A DNA stretch of 64,000 nt from Gammaproteobacteria bacterium. Lineage in GTDB: Bacteria; Pseudomonadota; Gammaproteobacteria; JABHGC01. This document shows, piece by piece, positions 1 through 9,793 of the stretch (positions are counted from its first letter, which is position 1; the number at the start of each line of letters is the position of its first letter). The position numbers and the translations under genes are program-made. Under the pieces are notes generated by a model. That model did not search any database. It was not told the origin of the DNA and saw only the letters and a program-made list of their open reading frames with translations. The stretch is taken from assembly GCA_027077805.1 (NCBI GenBank), contig JALWTS010000004.1:35552-99551 (forward strand), in the 5' to 3' direction.

Positions 1-98
1 CTATTTTTTTAAATGAGCAGATACAGCTATTACGCTGGATTGGAATTGGCTTTGTCGCCATAGGACTTTTTATTATTGGGTGGTCAGTAAAAAATTGA
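1..98 (+). CDS. C-terminal end of a small membrane transporter (partial)
   Basis: The frame beginning at base 3 is open from the window edge to the TGA at 96-98 and encodes 31 residues. After a short polar start it reads as one hydrophobic helix, with RWIGIGFVAIGLF inside it, and a short basic tail. The pattern of a charged residue before a last Gly-rich helix is that of the final helix of EamA/SMR-type (drug/metabolite) transporters, which often serve as lipid-sugar flippases next to glycosyltransferase genes. The identity rests on one helix only. The stop lies inside the start region of the next gene, which suggests translational coupling. Confidence 0.45.
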   Translation, partial: IFLNEQIQLLRWIGIGFVAIGLFIIGWSVKN

Positions 99-928
99 AT
101 AATCATCAAAAAGCGGTTGAGAAAAGTGATGACAAGGATAATTTGGATGTTTTAAGTGGTTCGCCAGAGCGTTTTGGTCATTCATGGCATATTTTTAATG
201 AAATCTTACCTATCCATGAGCAACAGTTTCATCGTTGGACCAAAGGGATTGCGACCGAGGAATGGCGTGGTAAAAAAATTTTGGATGTTGGGTGTGGAAT
301 CGGTCGTAATAGCTATTGGGCTTTGCATAATGGGGCAGAATCAGCATTATGTATTGACGTTGATGAACGTACTTTAGCCGCGGCTAAAAATAATCTGAGT
401 GAATATTCAAACGCCATCATAAAATACCAAAGTATTTATGATCTCGCTTTACATGAACAGTTTGATATTGCTTTTAGCATTGGCGTGATTCATCATTTAG
501 AAAATCCCCAATTGGCCATAAAAAATATGATTCATGCCCTAAAACCAGAGGGGAAAATTTTGATCTGGTTGTATGGCTTTGAAAACAATGAATGGATTGT
601 GCGTTTTTTTAATCCGTTTAGAAAATTATTATTCAGTCGTCTGCCACTTTCAGTGGTATATGCGTTATCTTTACCTTTGACTGTGTCATTATGGCTGTTT
701 CTGCGTCTTGGATTTGGCAAAATAGCGTATTTAAAAATGTTACGGCAGTTTTCTTTTCGGCATCTTAGAGCCATAGTCTATGATCAAATGATTCCAAAAA
801 TCGCAAGGTATTATACAAAAAATGAAGCGTATCAATTGCTGGCAGAACATGAGGCAGAATTGGAAAATATACAGATTGACTGGGTGAATCAGATGTCTTG
901 GACAGTGACTGCGACTAAAAAAGCCTAA
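80..928 (+). CDS. class I SAM-dependent methyltransferase
   Basis: A 282-residue protein with a Rossmann-fold methyltransferase core. Motif I is ILDVGCGIGRNS near residues 70-80, the acidic end of strand 2 is CIDVDE, and motif IV/post-motif is IGVIHHLENP followed by LKPEGKILIWLYG. The C-terminal half (about 165-260) has hydrophobic helices and many aromatic and basic residues, possibly a membrane-binding or substrate cap. The acceptor is not identifiable; neighbours (AsnB, GT2, GT39) suggest a sugar or polyprenyl-linked intermediate. The start is GTG at 80, or TTG at 95; no in-frame ATG occurs before the core. It overlaps the upstream gene by 19 bases. Confidence 0.8.
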   Translation: MVSKKLNNHQKAVEKSDDKDNLDVLSGSPERFGHSWHIFNEILPIHEQQFHRWTKGIATEEWRGKKILDVGCGIGRNSYWALHNGAESALCIDVDERTLAAAKNNLSEYSNAIIKYQSIYDLALHEQFDIAFSIGVIHHLENPQLAIKNMIHALKPEGKILIWLYGFENNEWIVRFFNPFRKLLFSRLPLSVVYALSLPLTVSLWLFLRLGFGKIAYLKMLRQFSFRHLRAIVYDQMIPKIARYYTKNEAYQLLAEHEAELENIQIDWVNQMSWTVTATKKA

Positions 929-995
929 ACAATAAAATAATTAAACGACAAAAATGATAATAATATCGTTGTTTGATTAGACAAAGGACAGTAAT

Positions 996-2882
996 TTGTG
1001 TGGTATAGCGGGTTTTACCCATAATTTTAAGCAACCGCAGGCAACAGATATTATACTCAATATGTTGCAACAAATTGTTCATCGTGGGCCTGATGAGAGT
1101 GGTGTTTTTTGTGGTGAAAATTTTATCGTTGGGCATAGACGACTATCAATTATTGATTTACAAGGTGGGGGGCAACCGTGTCGGGATGATCAGGGGAATG
1201 TGCTAATATTTAATGGCGAAATTTATGGTTATCAGCAACTTGCTAAAGTTTTGCAAAAACAGAATATTCCAGTCAATAATGAGTTGTCAGATACTCAAGT
1301 ACTGTTTTCCTTATTAAAGGCTAAGGGGATTGAGGCGACATTACAGACGATTAATGGTATGTTTGCTTTTGCTTTTTTTGAGCAAAAAAGCAAGCGATTA
1401 TTCTTAGCTCGTGATCGTTTTGGCGAAAAGCCACTGTTTTATGCCTATCAAAAGCAACAGTTAATATTTGCCTCTGAAATTTCAGCGATTTGTCAGCATC
1501 CTTGGCTGGATCGTTCTAATTTTGATTTTTATGCACTTTCCAGTTATTTAGGCTTGGAATTTGTTCCTGGTGAGTTGACTGGCTTTCAGTCAATTCGTCG
1601 CTTATTGCCAGGACACTATATATGTTTTGACACTGACCATCAACTGCATATTTATCAATATTATCAAGTGACCATACAACATAGTCCCCATTCTCACAAA
1701 CCAACATTATCAGAGAAAACTCAGCAGTTAGAATTATTACTTTCAAACTCAGTAAAACAACGTTTGGTTGCCGATGTTCCAGTGGGTATTTTTCTTTCTG
1801 GCGGTTTAGATTCCTCTATTATTGCCGCATTGTCTCAACAGCATGCGAGTCATATACAGAGTTACGCTATTAAGATGCCTGAGTTATCGTTTGATGAAAG
1901 CGATTATGCGAAACAATGTGCTCATGCACTTGATTTAAAACATACTACCATTGAGCTGGGTCAGCAGGATATATTAGATACCTTTGATCGTATGTCAGAA
2001 AAGCTGGATGAACCGTTTTCTGATTCGTCATTACTTCCCTCGATGTTATTATGTCAATATTCACGACCTTATGTGAAAGTTGCTTTAGGAGGGGATGGTG
2101 CCGATGAGTTATTTGCGGGTTATCCCAATTTTCAGGCACAGAAATTGGCACCTGTCATGCGTTACTTTCCTCCGTTTATGGGCAAAATATTTCGCCGTAT
2201 TATTGAAGAGTTCCCTGTGTCCAATCAATATATGAGTTTGCTTTTTCGGTTACGACAATTGTCATTTGGATTTGGTTTGCCACTGGAGCAACAAGGCTTG
2301 CAATGGATGTCTGCACTTTATAAAGAAGAGCAACAGCAACTTTTATATCGGAAATATCATACGGATATTAATCATTATCAACGTAATTTGTTACAACATC
2401 TAAAAGAAAATTCTGGGTGTCAGCAATCGGTTGATTTATTACTTTATTTATTGACTCGAACTTATTTAGCCGATGATATTTTGGTTAAAATGGATCGTGC
2501 CTCAATGTATGCGAGTTTGGAAGTACGCAATCCTTTTCTGGATCATGAGCTAAGTCAATATGTCTTATCATTACCCACACAGGATAAACTGCACCATTTT
2601 CAGGGAAAGTGGATATTAAAACAGATGGCTAGAAAATATCTACCTAACTCCATTCTGCGACGAAAAAAACATGGCTTTGGTTTTCCTGTCTCTAGGTTTA
2701 TTCGGGAGCTGTTAAAAGAGCGTGTTGCGGATGTCATCTTGGATAGAAATAATCCGCTAGCAACGTATATGCAAGTTTCAGTGATTGAACAGTATTGGAA
2801 TGAACATCAGAATTTTCAACGTGATCATGGCAAAAAATTATGGGCAATTTATATGTTGATGAATCTTGCGCGTAATAAATAA
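996..2882 (+). CDS. asnB: glutamine-hydrolysing asparagine synthase family protein
   Basis: A 628-residue amidotransferase. The N-terminal class II glutaminase domain begins Met-Cys-Gly-Ile-Ala; Cys2 is the nucleophile, which fixes the TTG at 996 as the start, with an AAAGGA ribosome site at 981-986. NGEIYG and RDRFGEKPLF follow. The synthase domain carries the PP-loop SGGLDSS near residue 268, then GGDGADELFAGYP. True AsnB makes asparagine from aspartate, ATP and glutamine. Paralogues of this length in polysaccharide clusters amidate other carboxylates such as uronic acids, so the substrate here is open. The last codons lie in the first copy of a 43-bp tandem repeat. Confidence 0.88.
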   Translation: MCGIAGFTHNFKQPQATDIILNMLQQIVHRGPDESGVFCGENFIVGHRRLSIIDLQGGGQPCRDDQGNVLIFNGEIYGYQQLAKVLQKQNIPVNNELSDTQVLFSLLKAKGIEATLQTINGMFAFAFFEQKSKRLFLARDRFGEKPLFYAYQKQQLIFASEISAICQHPWLDRSNFDFYALSSYLGLEFVPGELTGFQSIRRLLPGHYICFDTDHQLHIYQYYQVTIQHSPHSHKPTLSEKTQQLELLLSNSVKQRLVADVPVGIFLSGGLDSSIIAALSQQHASHIQSYAIKMPELSFDESDYAKQCAHALDLKHTTIELGQQDILDTFDRMSEKLDEPFSDSSLLPSMLLCQYSRPYVKVALGGDGADELFAGYPNFQAQKLAPVMRYFPPFMGKIFRRIIEEFPVSNQYMSLLFRLRQLSFGFGLPLEQQGLQWMSALYKEEQQQLLYRKYHTDINHYQRNLLQHLKENSGCQQSVDLLLYLLTRTYLADDILVKMDRASMYASLEVRNPFLDHELSQYVLSLPTQDKLHHFQGKWILKQMARKYLPNSILRRKKHGFGFPVSRFIRELLKERVADVILDRNNPLATYMQVSVIEQYWNEHQNFQRDHGKKLWAIYMLMNLARNK

Positions 2883-2966
2883 CCTTTGTCAGATCGTCTT
2901 GATGAATCTTGCGCGTAATAAATAACCTTTGTCAGATCGTCTTGATGAATCTTGCGCGTAATAAAT
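2856..2966. repeat. 43-bp tandem duplication over the asnB stop codon
   Basis: Two perfect 43-bp copies (2856-2898 and 2899-2941) are followed by a third partial copy of 25 bp (2942-2966). The first copy includes the last seven asnB codons and the stop. The unit starts TTGATGAATCTTGCGCG. The repeat stops two bases before the 3' end of the convergent glycosyltransferase gene at 2969. Replication slippage is the simplest origin; collapse or expansion in assembly is also possible. Confidence 0.95.
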
Positions 2967-2968
2967 CA

Positions 2969-3946
2969 CTAATCAATCGAATTGCTATTCGATTTAAAAT
3001 TATAGCTATGACGAATGGTATAAACTGGTTTTGATTGCGATTCATGATAAATGCGAACCATGATTTCAGCGAGTAACCCCAGTAAAATCGAGAAAAAGCC
3101 CATGATGAAGAAAAAAACACTTAATATAGGTAAGGGCGTGAGAATAAAAGAAACACCTTGAGCGAATTTAAGGGATAACATTAAAATAAAGCTCATCAAC
3201 GCACAAAAAATATTTAATAATCCAAAACCCCCAAAGATATAGATTGGTTTGGTGGCGTAATCGCTTAAAAATTTGACTACGATTAAATCTAAAATGACTT
3301 TAAAGGTACGATTTAATCCATATTTGGATTGCCCATGAGATCGAGGATAATGAGTAACAGTAATTTCAGTAATTTTCGCACCTGACCAACTGGCATAGAT
3401 GGGAATAAAACGGTGCATTTCCCCATACAAACGCACCTCTTTTAGAATTTCCTTACGATAAGCCTTTAAACTACAGCCATAATCATGTAAGTGAACCCCA
3501 GAAATTTTTGAGATAATATAGTTGGCAATTTGGCTAGGTATGCGTCTTGAAAAACGCTTATCTTTTCTATTTTTTCGCCATCCAGAACAGACATCATAGC
3601 CTTGATCAATTTTTTCTAATAATCGTGGAATATCGTCAGGACTATTTTGTAAATCACCATCCATTGGGATAATAATTTCTCCTTGAGAATGATCAAAGCC
3701 TGCCATCATCGCCGCTGTTTGCCCATAATTTCGTCTTAAACTCAGTGCCTTACAGTGTTGATCGTGTTGTAGAATTGCTTGGATTGTTTCTAAAGTCGCA
3801 TCTTGAGAACCATCGTCAACCATAATGATTTCATAGCTATATGGTAGCTTTTCTAGCACCTGTTTGAGGTTTTGATAAAGTTGGGTAATATTATTCTGCT
3901 CATTAAAGACAGGAATGATTATTGATAAATAGGTTTCGTCGCTCAT
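2969..3946 (-). CDS. GT2 family glycosyltransferase with C-terminal membrane helices
   Basis: 325 residues from ATG at 3946; the open frame reaches 4039 but the upstream part looks unlike the family, while MSDETYLSIIIPVFNE is the normal start. The GT-A domain shows IIMVDDGSQDAT (nucleotide binding) and MDGDLQ (metal-binding DxD-like), then the acceptor region with GCSLKAYR. Two long hydrophobic helices lie in the last third. This is the polyprenyl-phosphate glycosyltransferase type (DPM1/ArnC/GtrB-like), which transfers a sugar from a nucleotide donor to undecaprenyl phosphate on the cytoplasmic face. The GT39-like protein encoded divergently could be the enzyme that uses such a lipid-linked sugar. 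Confidence 0.85.
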   Translation of the reverse strand: MSDETYLSIIIPVFNEQNNITQLYQNLKQVLEKLPYSYEIIMVDDGSQDATLETIQAILQHDQHCKALSLRRNYGQTAAMMAGFDHSQGEIIIPMDGDLQNSPDDIPRLLEKIDQGYDVCSGWRKNRKDKRFSRRIPSQIANYIISKISGVHLHDYGCSLKAYRKEILKEVRLYGEMHRFIPIYASWSGAKITEITVTHYPRSHGQSKYGLNRTFKVILDLIVVKFLSDYATKPIYIFGGFGLLNIFCALMSFILMLSLKFAQGVSFILTPLPILSVFFFIMGFFSILLGLLAEIMVRIYHESQSKPVYTIRHSYNFKSNSNSID

Positions 3947-4165
3947 TTTCCACAACTCTAATAATTGAAATATTGAGAATAATGTTCTATTCTCAATGGT
4001 CGATTCGGTAAAATTGAAATATTTAATTTTGTTTGACAAACATCAAAATTTTTATTAATCAAACAATTACGAACAAGCATAGCGGATAAATGGAAAAAAG
4101 CAACTTTCAGTTATCGTCAAGCTGTTTATTGAATTATTGCCAACAATGAGTAATAGGATAATAGC

Positions 4166-5911
4166 GTGGCTTTTTTTGAAAAATTATTGCCATCATCAAC
4201 TTCAAAGTTATTTTATTTTGTGACATTGATGATAATTGGGCTTATTATTATCTGGAATTTTGTGGCAGCATGGTGGGTGAATCTTGATTACTCGGATGGA
4301 TATGCCAGTATCTCAAATGCACAGTATTTTCTTGGTCAAATCGATAGCTATTTTGCTCAAAGAGCCCCTTTTTATGCGTTTTTTCTCATTCCCGCTGAAA
4401 TTATTGCTAATTTACTCTCTCTTGAGGCATTTGATGTGCGGGTACACCATCTTTGGATGGCAGTATTGCATAGTTTCTATATTATTTCATGTTTTTATTT
4501 ATTACAAAAATATAGTAACGATGATCTTTCTGCAAAAGTGATTGGTTTTTTTATTGTGCTTCCCAATGTGGTGTTTTTTTCCTATGCACCCTTGATAAGT
4601 CATGATATTTTTGCTGGGGTTATTTTACTTTATATGTTGTTTTTAACCGAGCGTTTTTTTCAGCAAAAAACCATTGATATGTCGCTGTTAAGTGCTTTAA
4701 TGATTTTGGGAACCATTGCCGCTATTATAAAAGTTACTTTTTGTTTGATATGGATTTTAATTGTTATTTCGCAAGTTATTTTGTTAGTGAATCGTGATCG
4801 TCAGTCATTTCAGAGTGATTTTATTCAACAATTCTTGGCTTTTTTTACGGCGGCTTGTGTCAGTGCCATTATTTCTTGGCTATTATATGCTTGGTCTTTA
4901 CAAACTTGGGGGCATGTTTCTTTTCTTCTACGCCCATATGCACACGCAGTTGCTATAATAGAACACTTTGCCGATCATCAAACGCCACCTATGTATATGT
5001 ACATTCCTAATCTTGCACTTGGTTATGGTTTCACGACTTTTTTTCTTATTGTTCCTGGCATTTGGTTGGCACTTAAATCCAAAAATCCTACCAAAAAAAG
5101 TGCCGCTATCATTTGGGTGGTTGGATTTTTTATCATGTCAATGTTAACTTATAAGGAAGTTCGCTATCTTGCCTATCTTACGCCAATGGCAGCCTTTTTG
5201 ATTATTCCTGTGATTGCAAAAATGCTCAAGTGGCGCTTAGGTCAATTGATTATGATTGTTTTAGCGGTGATTGATCTTTCACGCGCGGGTATGGCCGCGG
5301 CTCATCATTTCCAACCTTTTTATGCGGATAGTGCGGTGACTAAATTTTTGTCTCCAATTAATGAACTTGAGGCTTCGCAAAAGATAATTCTTACCCATGT
5401 CTTAAGTTTTCGAGCACCTCAACCGAGTCCATTTGTTGGTGATGTTTATCATCGTATTTTCCATGTAACAGAAGATATTATTCAACGTCTTTATAATTTT
5501 CCTACGGGTAAAGTGATACTATTACCTAGTATCAATCATATGCCACCTGTTGCTTTAACAAAACTACCGCAATTTGGCGAAGGGAGTTTGCTTTTGTTCG
5601 CCAATTTGCATGTACTCAATGCTACCCGACCAGAATTGGATCAAGAGTCAGATAACCGAGCCTTTATTCAGTTTTCAGCTCGTATCTCAAAAATCAAATA
5701 TGAAAAACATGAGAATATTTATCAGGCGATTAACAGCAAAAATAGCTATTTTTTTTCATTAACCGCAGGAAAAAGTATAAACTTAAGTCCAATACCTCAT
5801 AGTATTTCTGTGAATGAGAGTAAGCTACCTGATGACTTTCATCATACATTAGAGCTTTGGGGTCTGAAAATGATTCAGTTTTGTAATATGAAAGGATGCA
5901 AGACTTTATGA
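4166..5911 (+). CDS. multi-pass membrane protein, probable GT39/ArnT-like glycosyltransferase
   Basis: 581 residues from GTG at 4166, with AGGAT upstream at 4156-4160. It has about ten hydrophobic helices in the first 400 residues and a soluble C-terminal part. The first periplasmic loop contains RAPFYAFFLIP, and the segment with KEVRYLAYLTPMAAF before a late helix matches the layout of lipid-linked-sugar transferases of the GT-C class (PMT/ArnT). The family call is from topology and short motifs, not from a clear active-site signature. Divergent from the GT2 gene over 219 bases and overlapping the following methyltransferase start by 4 bases, so probably co-expressed with it. Confidence 0.6.
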   Translation: MAFFEKLLPSSTSKLFYFVTLMIIGLIIIWNFVAAWWVNLDYSDGYASISNAQYFLGQIDSYFAQRAPFYAFFLIPAEIIANLLSLEAFDVRVHHLWMAVLHSFYIISCFYLLQKYSNDDLSAKVIGFFIVLPNVVFFSYAPLISHDIFAGVILLYMLFLTERFFQQKTIDMSLLSALMILGTIAAIIKVTFCLIWILIVISQVILLVNRDRQSFQSDFIQQFLAFFTAACVSAIISWLLYAWSLQTWGHVSFLLRPYAHAVAIIEHFADHQTPPMYMYIPNLALGYGFTTFFLIVPGIWLALKSKNPTKKSAAIIWVVGFFIMSMLTYKEVRYLAYLTPMAAFLIIPVIAKMLKWRLGQLIMIVLAVIDLSRAGMAAAHHFQPFYADSAVTKFLSPINELEASQKIILTHVLSFRAPQPSPFVGDVYHRIFHVTEDIIQRLYNFPTGKVILLPSINHMPPVALTKLPQFGEGSLLLFANLHVLNATRPELDQESDNRAFIQFSARISKIKYEKHENIYQAINSKNSYFFSLTAGKSINLSPIPHSISVNESKLPDDFHHTLELWGLKMIQFCNMKGCKTL

Positions 5912-6663
5912 ACGACAATCCACAACGGGAACATTATCTCAATATACATGATGAATATAGTGCTCATTACTATGACGCCACTTCCATGCGTTATCGCAAG
6001 CACTTTATTTATTCTTATTTATTTAAGAACTTAGATTTAAATGATTTTGAGGTAGCGGATTTAGCGTCTGGCATTGGTGCTAATTCAATGGCACTACTTG
6101 AGCTATTTCCTCATGCGAAAGTGACTGGCTATGATATATCACCCGCTGCCTGTCGTGAATATAGAAAAAACCTGGAACGTCCTGCTTTTGAGATAGATTT
6201 AAGCAAACCTTATTTAGAGGCTGTCTCAAAATATGATGTTGTCATCATCATTGGCGGGCTTCATCACTGTGTCGCGGATTTAAAAACAACCTTAGAAAAT
6301 ATTGCTAAAATGCTCAAGCCTGAGGGCAGGTTATTAATGTTTGAGCCAAATAAAGATTTTTTTTTAGAGCGTTTGCGTAAATTATGGTATGAAAAAGATA
6401 GTTATTTTGAAGAAAACTCTGAAGAAGCCTTATCTCACAAAGAAATTTTGGCTTTAACTGAGGGGAATTTTGACGTAAAATTTTTAAAATATATTGGCGG
6501 TCCTGCGTATTTTTTAATTCTGAATAGCATGATTTTTCGTATTCCGCTTGGTTTGAAAAAATGGATATCGCCCCCTTTAATGTTGCTAGAATATCTTTAT
6601 TTGTTATTACCCGGATCGGTCTTTTTTCCTGCATTTATTGCACAATGGCAACGCTTGAGGTAG
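5908..6663 (+). CDS. class I SAM-dependent methyltransferase
   Basis: A methyltransferase of 251 residues from ATG 5908; an ATG at 5896 is in frame, but the AAAGGA at 5891-5896 lies 11 bases before 5908 and would overlap 5896. Motif I reads VADLASGIGANSMALL, followed by VTGYDISPAAC and IIIGGLHHC, then MLKPEGRLLMFEPNKDFF. The C-terminus has a hydrophobic stretch (PLMLLEYLYLLLPGSVFF) that may touch the membrane. The substrate is unknown. It overlaps the GT39-like gene by 4 bases and is the last gene of the glycan region before rnr. Confidence 0.78.
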   Translation: MNDNPQREHYLNIHDEYSAHYYDATSMRYRKHFIYSYLFKNLDLNDFEVADLASGIGANSMALLELFPHAKVTGYDISPAACREYRKNLERPAFEIDLSKPYLEAVSKYDVVIIIGGLHHCVADLKTTLENIAKMLKPEGRLLMFEPNKDFFLERLRKLWYEKDSYFEENSEEALSHKEILALTEGNFDVKFLKYIGGPAYFLILNSMIFRIPLGLKKWISPPLMLLEYLYLLLPGSVFFPAFIAQWQRLR

Positions 6664-6698
6664 TCTTAGTCCACTAGGATAAACACGATAAACACATT

Positions 6699-8945
6699 AT
6701 GGCAAAAAAAATAAAATTGAAATTAGCAGAGAAAGACCCATTTTTTAAAAGAGAATCAAAACGTTATTCCAAGCCTATTTATAGTCGAGAATATTTATTA
6801 TCATTTTTGAAGTCAGCAAATTCCCCATTAAGTTACAAAAAAATCGTTAAATCACTTAAAATTGATGATCCGGAATCATTAACCGCCTTAGAACGCCGTT
6901 TAAACGCTATGGTGAGAGATGGGCAATTGCTAAAACAAGGTCAGTGTTATACCACGTTTGATCCACGTGAATTGATGATTGGTGAAGTGCTAGGTTGCTC
7001 TGAACGCTTTGGTTTTTTACGCACGGAACAAGAGGAAGAGGATTATTATTTGTCCGCGTATCAAATGCAAGCGTTATTTCCTAATGATAAGGTATCTGCT
7101 CATGTCGTTGGTATTAATCGTAAAGGACGTAAAGAAGTTGTTGTCGTTGAAATCTTAGAACGCAACACGCAGAAAATTGTCGGACGCTATTTAGAAGAAG
7201 AAAATATTGGGATAGTCATTCCTGATAATAAAAGAATTCGTCATGATATTTTCATTCCCAAACGTCATCGCAAAAAAGTCTTGTCAGGTGATATTGTCGT
7301 GGTGACTATTGTCGAGCAACCAACATTAAAAACCCCTGCTATTGGCAAAATTACTCAAGTATTAGGGGATCCCATGCAGGCAGGCATGGAAGTTGATCGA
7401 ATCCTACATCACTATGAATTGCCACATAAATGGCCAAAATCAGTGAAGCAAGCCGTGGAAGGTATTGCCGATGATATTCCTGACACAGTGATTCAACAAC
7501 GAGTTGATTTACGGAATTTGCCTTTCGTTACCATAGATGGTGATGATGCGAAAGATTTTGACGATGCGGTTTATTGTAAACCAACGCCTAAAGGCTGGAA
7601 ATTATTGGTTGCCATTGCGGATGTTTCTTACTATGTTCAACCCGATTCCGATTTAGATAATGAGGCGTTATTACGAGGAACGTCGGTATATTTTCCTCAA
7701 CAAGTGATTCCTATGTTGCCTGAAAAATTGTCGAATGGTTTGTGTTCACTGAAACCGAATGAAGACAGATTAAGCATGGTATGTGAAATGTTGATTAATC
7801 AACAAGGGCAGATTACTCGTTCCAAATTTGTGGATGCGGTGATATGTTCTAAAGCGAGATTAACTTATCCGCAAGTAGCCGAATTATTCGCCACGGATAA
7901 CACGGCGAGTTTCACCGAAGTCGAACAACAACTATTGCCACATTTGCAACATTTATATCAAATGTTCCAAGCATTAAAGCAAGCCAGAGTAGAACGTGGT
8001 GCCATTAGTTTTGAACGAGCAGAAACAAAAATCATTTTTGATGCACAAGGTAAAATCACCAAAATCCAACCATTTTTTCGTAATGTGGCACATGAAATCA
8101 TTGAAGAATGTATGATTGCCGCTAATATTGCAACGGCACGTCATTTATTACGTCATAAAATTTTGGGCTTATATCGTAATCATTTCGGACCAAATGCCGA
8201 TAAATTAGAATCATTGCATAGTTTCTTAGCAGGCATGGGTTTGAGTTTAGGGGGTGGGAAACAGCCAAAACCCAAAGATTATGCGACATTGCTAGAAAAC
8301 ATAAAAAATCAAGCCAATCTTCATGTTGCTATGATTGAAACCGTGTTGTTACGTTCCTTATCTCAAGCCGTATATGAGCTTGAAAATCAGGGACATTTTG
8401 GTTTAAGTTTAGACTATTATACTCATTTTACTTCGCCAATTCGTCGTTATCCTGATTTAATGGTACATCGAGCCTTGCGTCATCTCACCCAAGGCAAGGA
8501 AGCCAAAGATTTTCCATATTCTGCGAAAGTATTAAACAAAATTGCCGATCAAAGTTCGATGACCGAACGACGAGCAGAAGAAGCCTGCCGAGATGTGATG
8601 GTATGGTTAAAATGTGACTATATGTTAGATCATATTGGCGATAGCTTTAATGGTGTCATTACAGGGGTTACTTCGTTTGGCTTATTTGTCGAATTAGAAC
8701 AAATTTTAATTGAAGGCTTGATTCATATTAGCAGTTTAGTGTCGGATTATTATCATTATGATTCCGTACGTCATCGTTTAGAAGGGGAAGCATCGGGACG
8801 CGTTTTTCAATTGTCAGATAGTGTGAGAGTGAGGGTAGTGAATGTCAATGTTGAAGAGAAAAAAATTGATTTTGAATTAGTCGATGACAATGACAATGGT
8901 TTTAATCATGGCAAAAAAAGACGTAAAAAAGGCAAAAGAGGCTAA
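6699..8945 (+). CDS. rnr: ribonuclease R
   Basis: 748 residues. An N-terminal winged-helix segment (about 25-90) is followed by cold-shock domains, the RNB catalytic domain beginning with GDDAKDFDDAVY near residue 281 (the Asp cluster binds Mg2+), SPIRRYPDLMVHRAL further on, and an S1 domain (GVITGVTSFGLFVEL) before a lysine/arginine-rich tail. RNase R is a processive 3'-5' exoribonuclease that degrades structured RNA and takes part in rRNA quality control. rlmB starts inside its 3' end, the usual gammaproteobacterial rnr-rlmB pair. Confidence 0.97.
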   Translation: MAKKIKLKLAEKDPFFKRESKRYSKPIYSREYLLSFLKSANSPLSYKKIVKSLKIDDPESLTALERRLNAMVRDGQLLKQGQCYTTFDPRELMIGEVLGCSERFGFLRTEQEEEDYYLSAYQMQALFPNDKVSAHVVGINRKGRKEVVVVEILERNTQKIVGRYLEEENIGIVIPDNKRIRHDIFIPKRHRKKVLSGDIVVVTIVEQPTLKTPAIGKITQVLGDPMQAGMEVDRILHHYELPHKWPKSVKQAVEGIADDIPDTVIQQRVDLRNLPFVTIDGDDAKDFDDAVYCKPTPKGWKLLVAIADVSYYVQPDSDLDNEALLRGTSVYFPQQVIPMLPEKLSNGLCSLKPNEDRLSMVCEMLINQQGQITRSKFVDAVICSKARLTYPQVAELFATDNTASFTEVEQQLLPHLQHLYQMFQALKQARVERGAISFERAETKIIFDAQGKITKIQPFFRNVAHEIIEECMIAANIATARHLLRHKILGLYRNHFGPNADKLESLHSFLAGMGLSLGGGKQPKPKDYATLLENIKNQANLHVAMIETVLLRSLSQAVYELENQGHFGLSLDYYTHFTSPIRRYPDLMVHRALRHLTQGKEAKDFPYSAKVLNKIADQSSMTERRAEEACRDVMVWLKCDYMLDHIGDSFNGVITGVTSFGLFVELEQILIEGLIHISSLVSDYYHYDSVRHRLEGEASGRVFQLSDSVRVRVVNVNVEEKKIDFELVDDNDNGFNHGKKRRKKGKRG

Positions 8946-9705
8946 AAATGCGAAACCCCAATGGATAGGAGGCTATCATCCTATTTATTCCGCATTACAA
9001 CATCATCCTGAAAATATTTTACAATTATGTTTGGATAAACAACGCCAAGATCAACGCATGACAAGCCTAGTTACCTTAGCTGAAAAATGGGGTATTCCGA
9101 TGACTTGGTGTCGTGCCAACACTTTTCGCCAACATTTAGGGCCCTCACTTCATCAAGGCATGATGATGTTTTATCGTTTGCCTCAGATTTTTGATCAAAG
9201 CAAACTCGAACAAATTATCTCATTCCCTAAAAAACCCAAGCAACCCTTAATTCTAGCCCTAGATACTATTCAGGACCCTCATAATCTAGGGGCTTGCTTG
9301 CGTACTTCGGATGCGGTTGGGGTTGACGCGGTTGTTATTCCAAAACATCAATCCGTCGGTTTAACTGCTACCGTCTATAAAGTTGCCTCAGGTGCGGTGG
9401 AAACCCTCCCTTTAATTCAGGTCAATAATCTTAGTCAAAGTTTAGAATGGCTAAAACAACAAGGCTTATGGATAGTAGGACTCAGCCATAAAGGACAACA
9501 ATCTTTATATCAAACGGATTTAAACCAAGCATTAGTCATGGTAGTGGGCAATGAAGAAAAAGGCTTAAGACAAGGCACTGAAAAACATTGTGATTATCTG
9601 GTATCATTGCCTATGCAGGGTTGGGTGGACAGTTTAAATGTTTCAGTGGCAACGGGGGTGAGTTTGTATGAGGTGTGGCGTCAGCGTAGTATAGAACCCA
9701 TTTGA
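8908..9705 (+). CDS. rlmB: 23S rRNA (guanosine(2251)-2'-O)-methyltransferase
   Basis: 265 residues from ATG 8908 (MAKKDVKKAKEAK); earlier in-frame ATGs at 8884-8896 lie deeper in rnr. SPOUT family: an N-terminal L30e-like RNA-binding part with GGYHPIYSALQHH, then the knotted SpoU domain with LDTIQDPHNLGACLRTSDA, VVGNEEKGLR and SLNVSVATGVSLYE. It methylates G2251 in the peptidyl-transferase P loop. It overlaps the rnr coding region by 38 bases, so it is translated from the same mRNA. Confidence 0.95.
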   Translation: MAKKDVKKAKEAKNAKPQWIGGYHPIYSALQHHPENILQLCLDKQRQDQRMTSLVTLAEKWGIPMTWCRANTFRQHLGPSLHQGMMMFYRLPQIFDQSKLEQIISFPKKPKQPLILALDTIQDPHNLGACLRTSDAVGVDAVVIPKHQSVGLTATVYKVASGAVETLPLIQVNNLSQSLEWLKQQGLWIVGLSHKGQQSLYQTDLNQALVMVVGNEEKGLRQGTEKHCDYLVSLPMQGWVDSLNVSVATGVSLYEVWRQRSIEPI

Positions 9706-9793
9706 TATTTTTATTGATATTTTGGGGCAAATAATCAAGTGCTGTTATCAAATTAATCAGTCAATCGTTACTCATGTAAAAATATTTAAAACA

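Noticed and set aside
2856..2966. CRISPR-like appearance of the 43-bp repeats
   Set aside because: The copies are directly adjacent with no unique spacers, and part of the first is asnB coding sequence.
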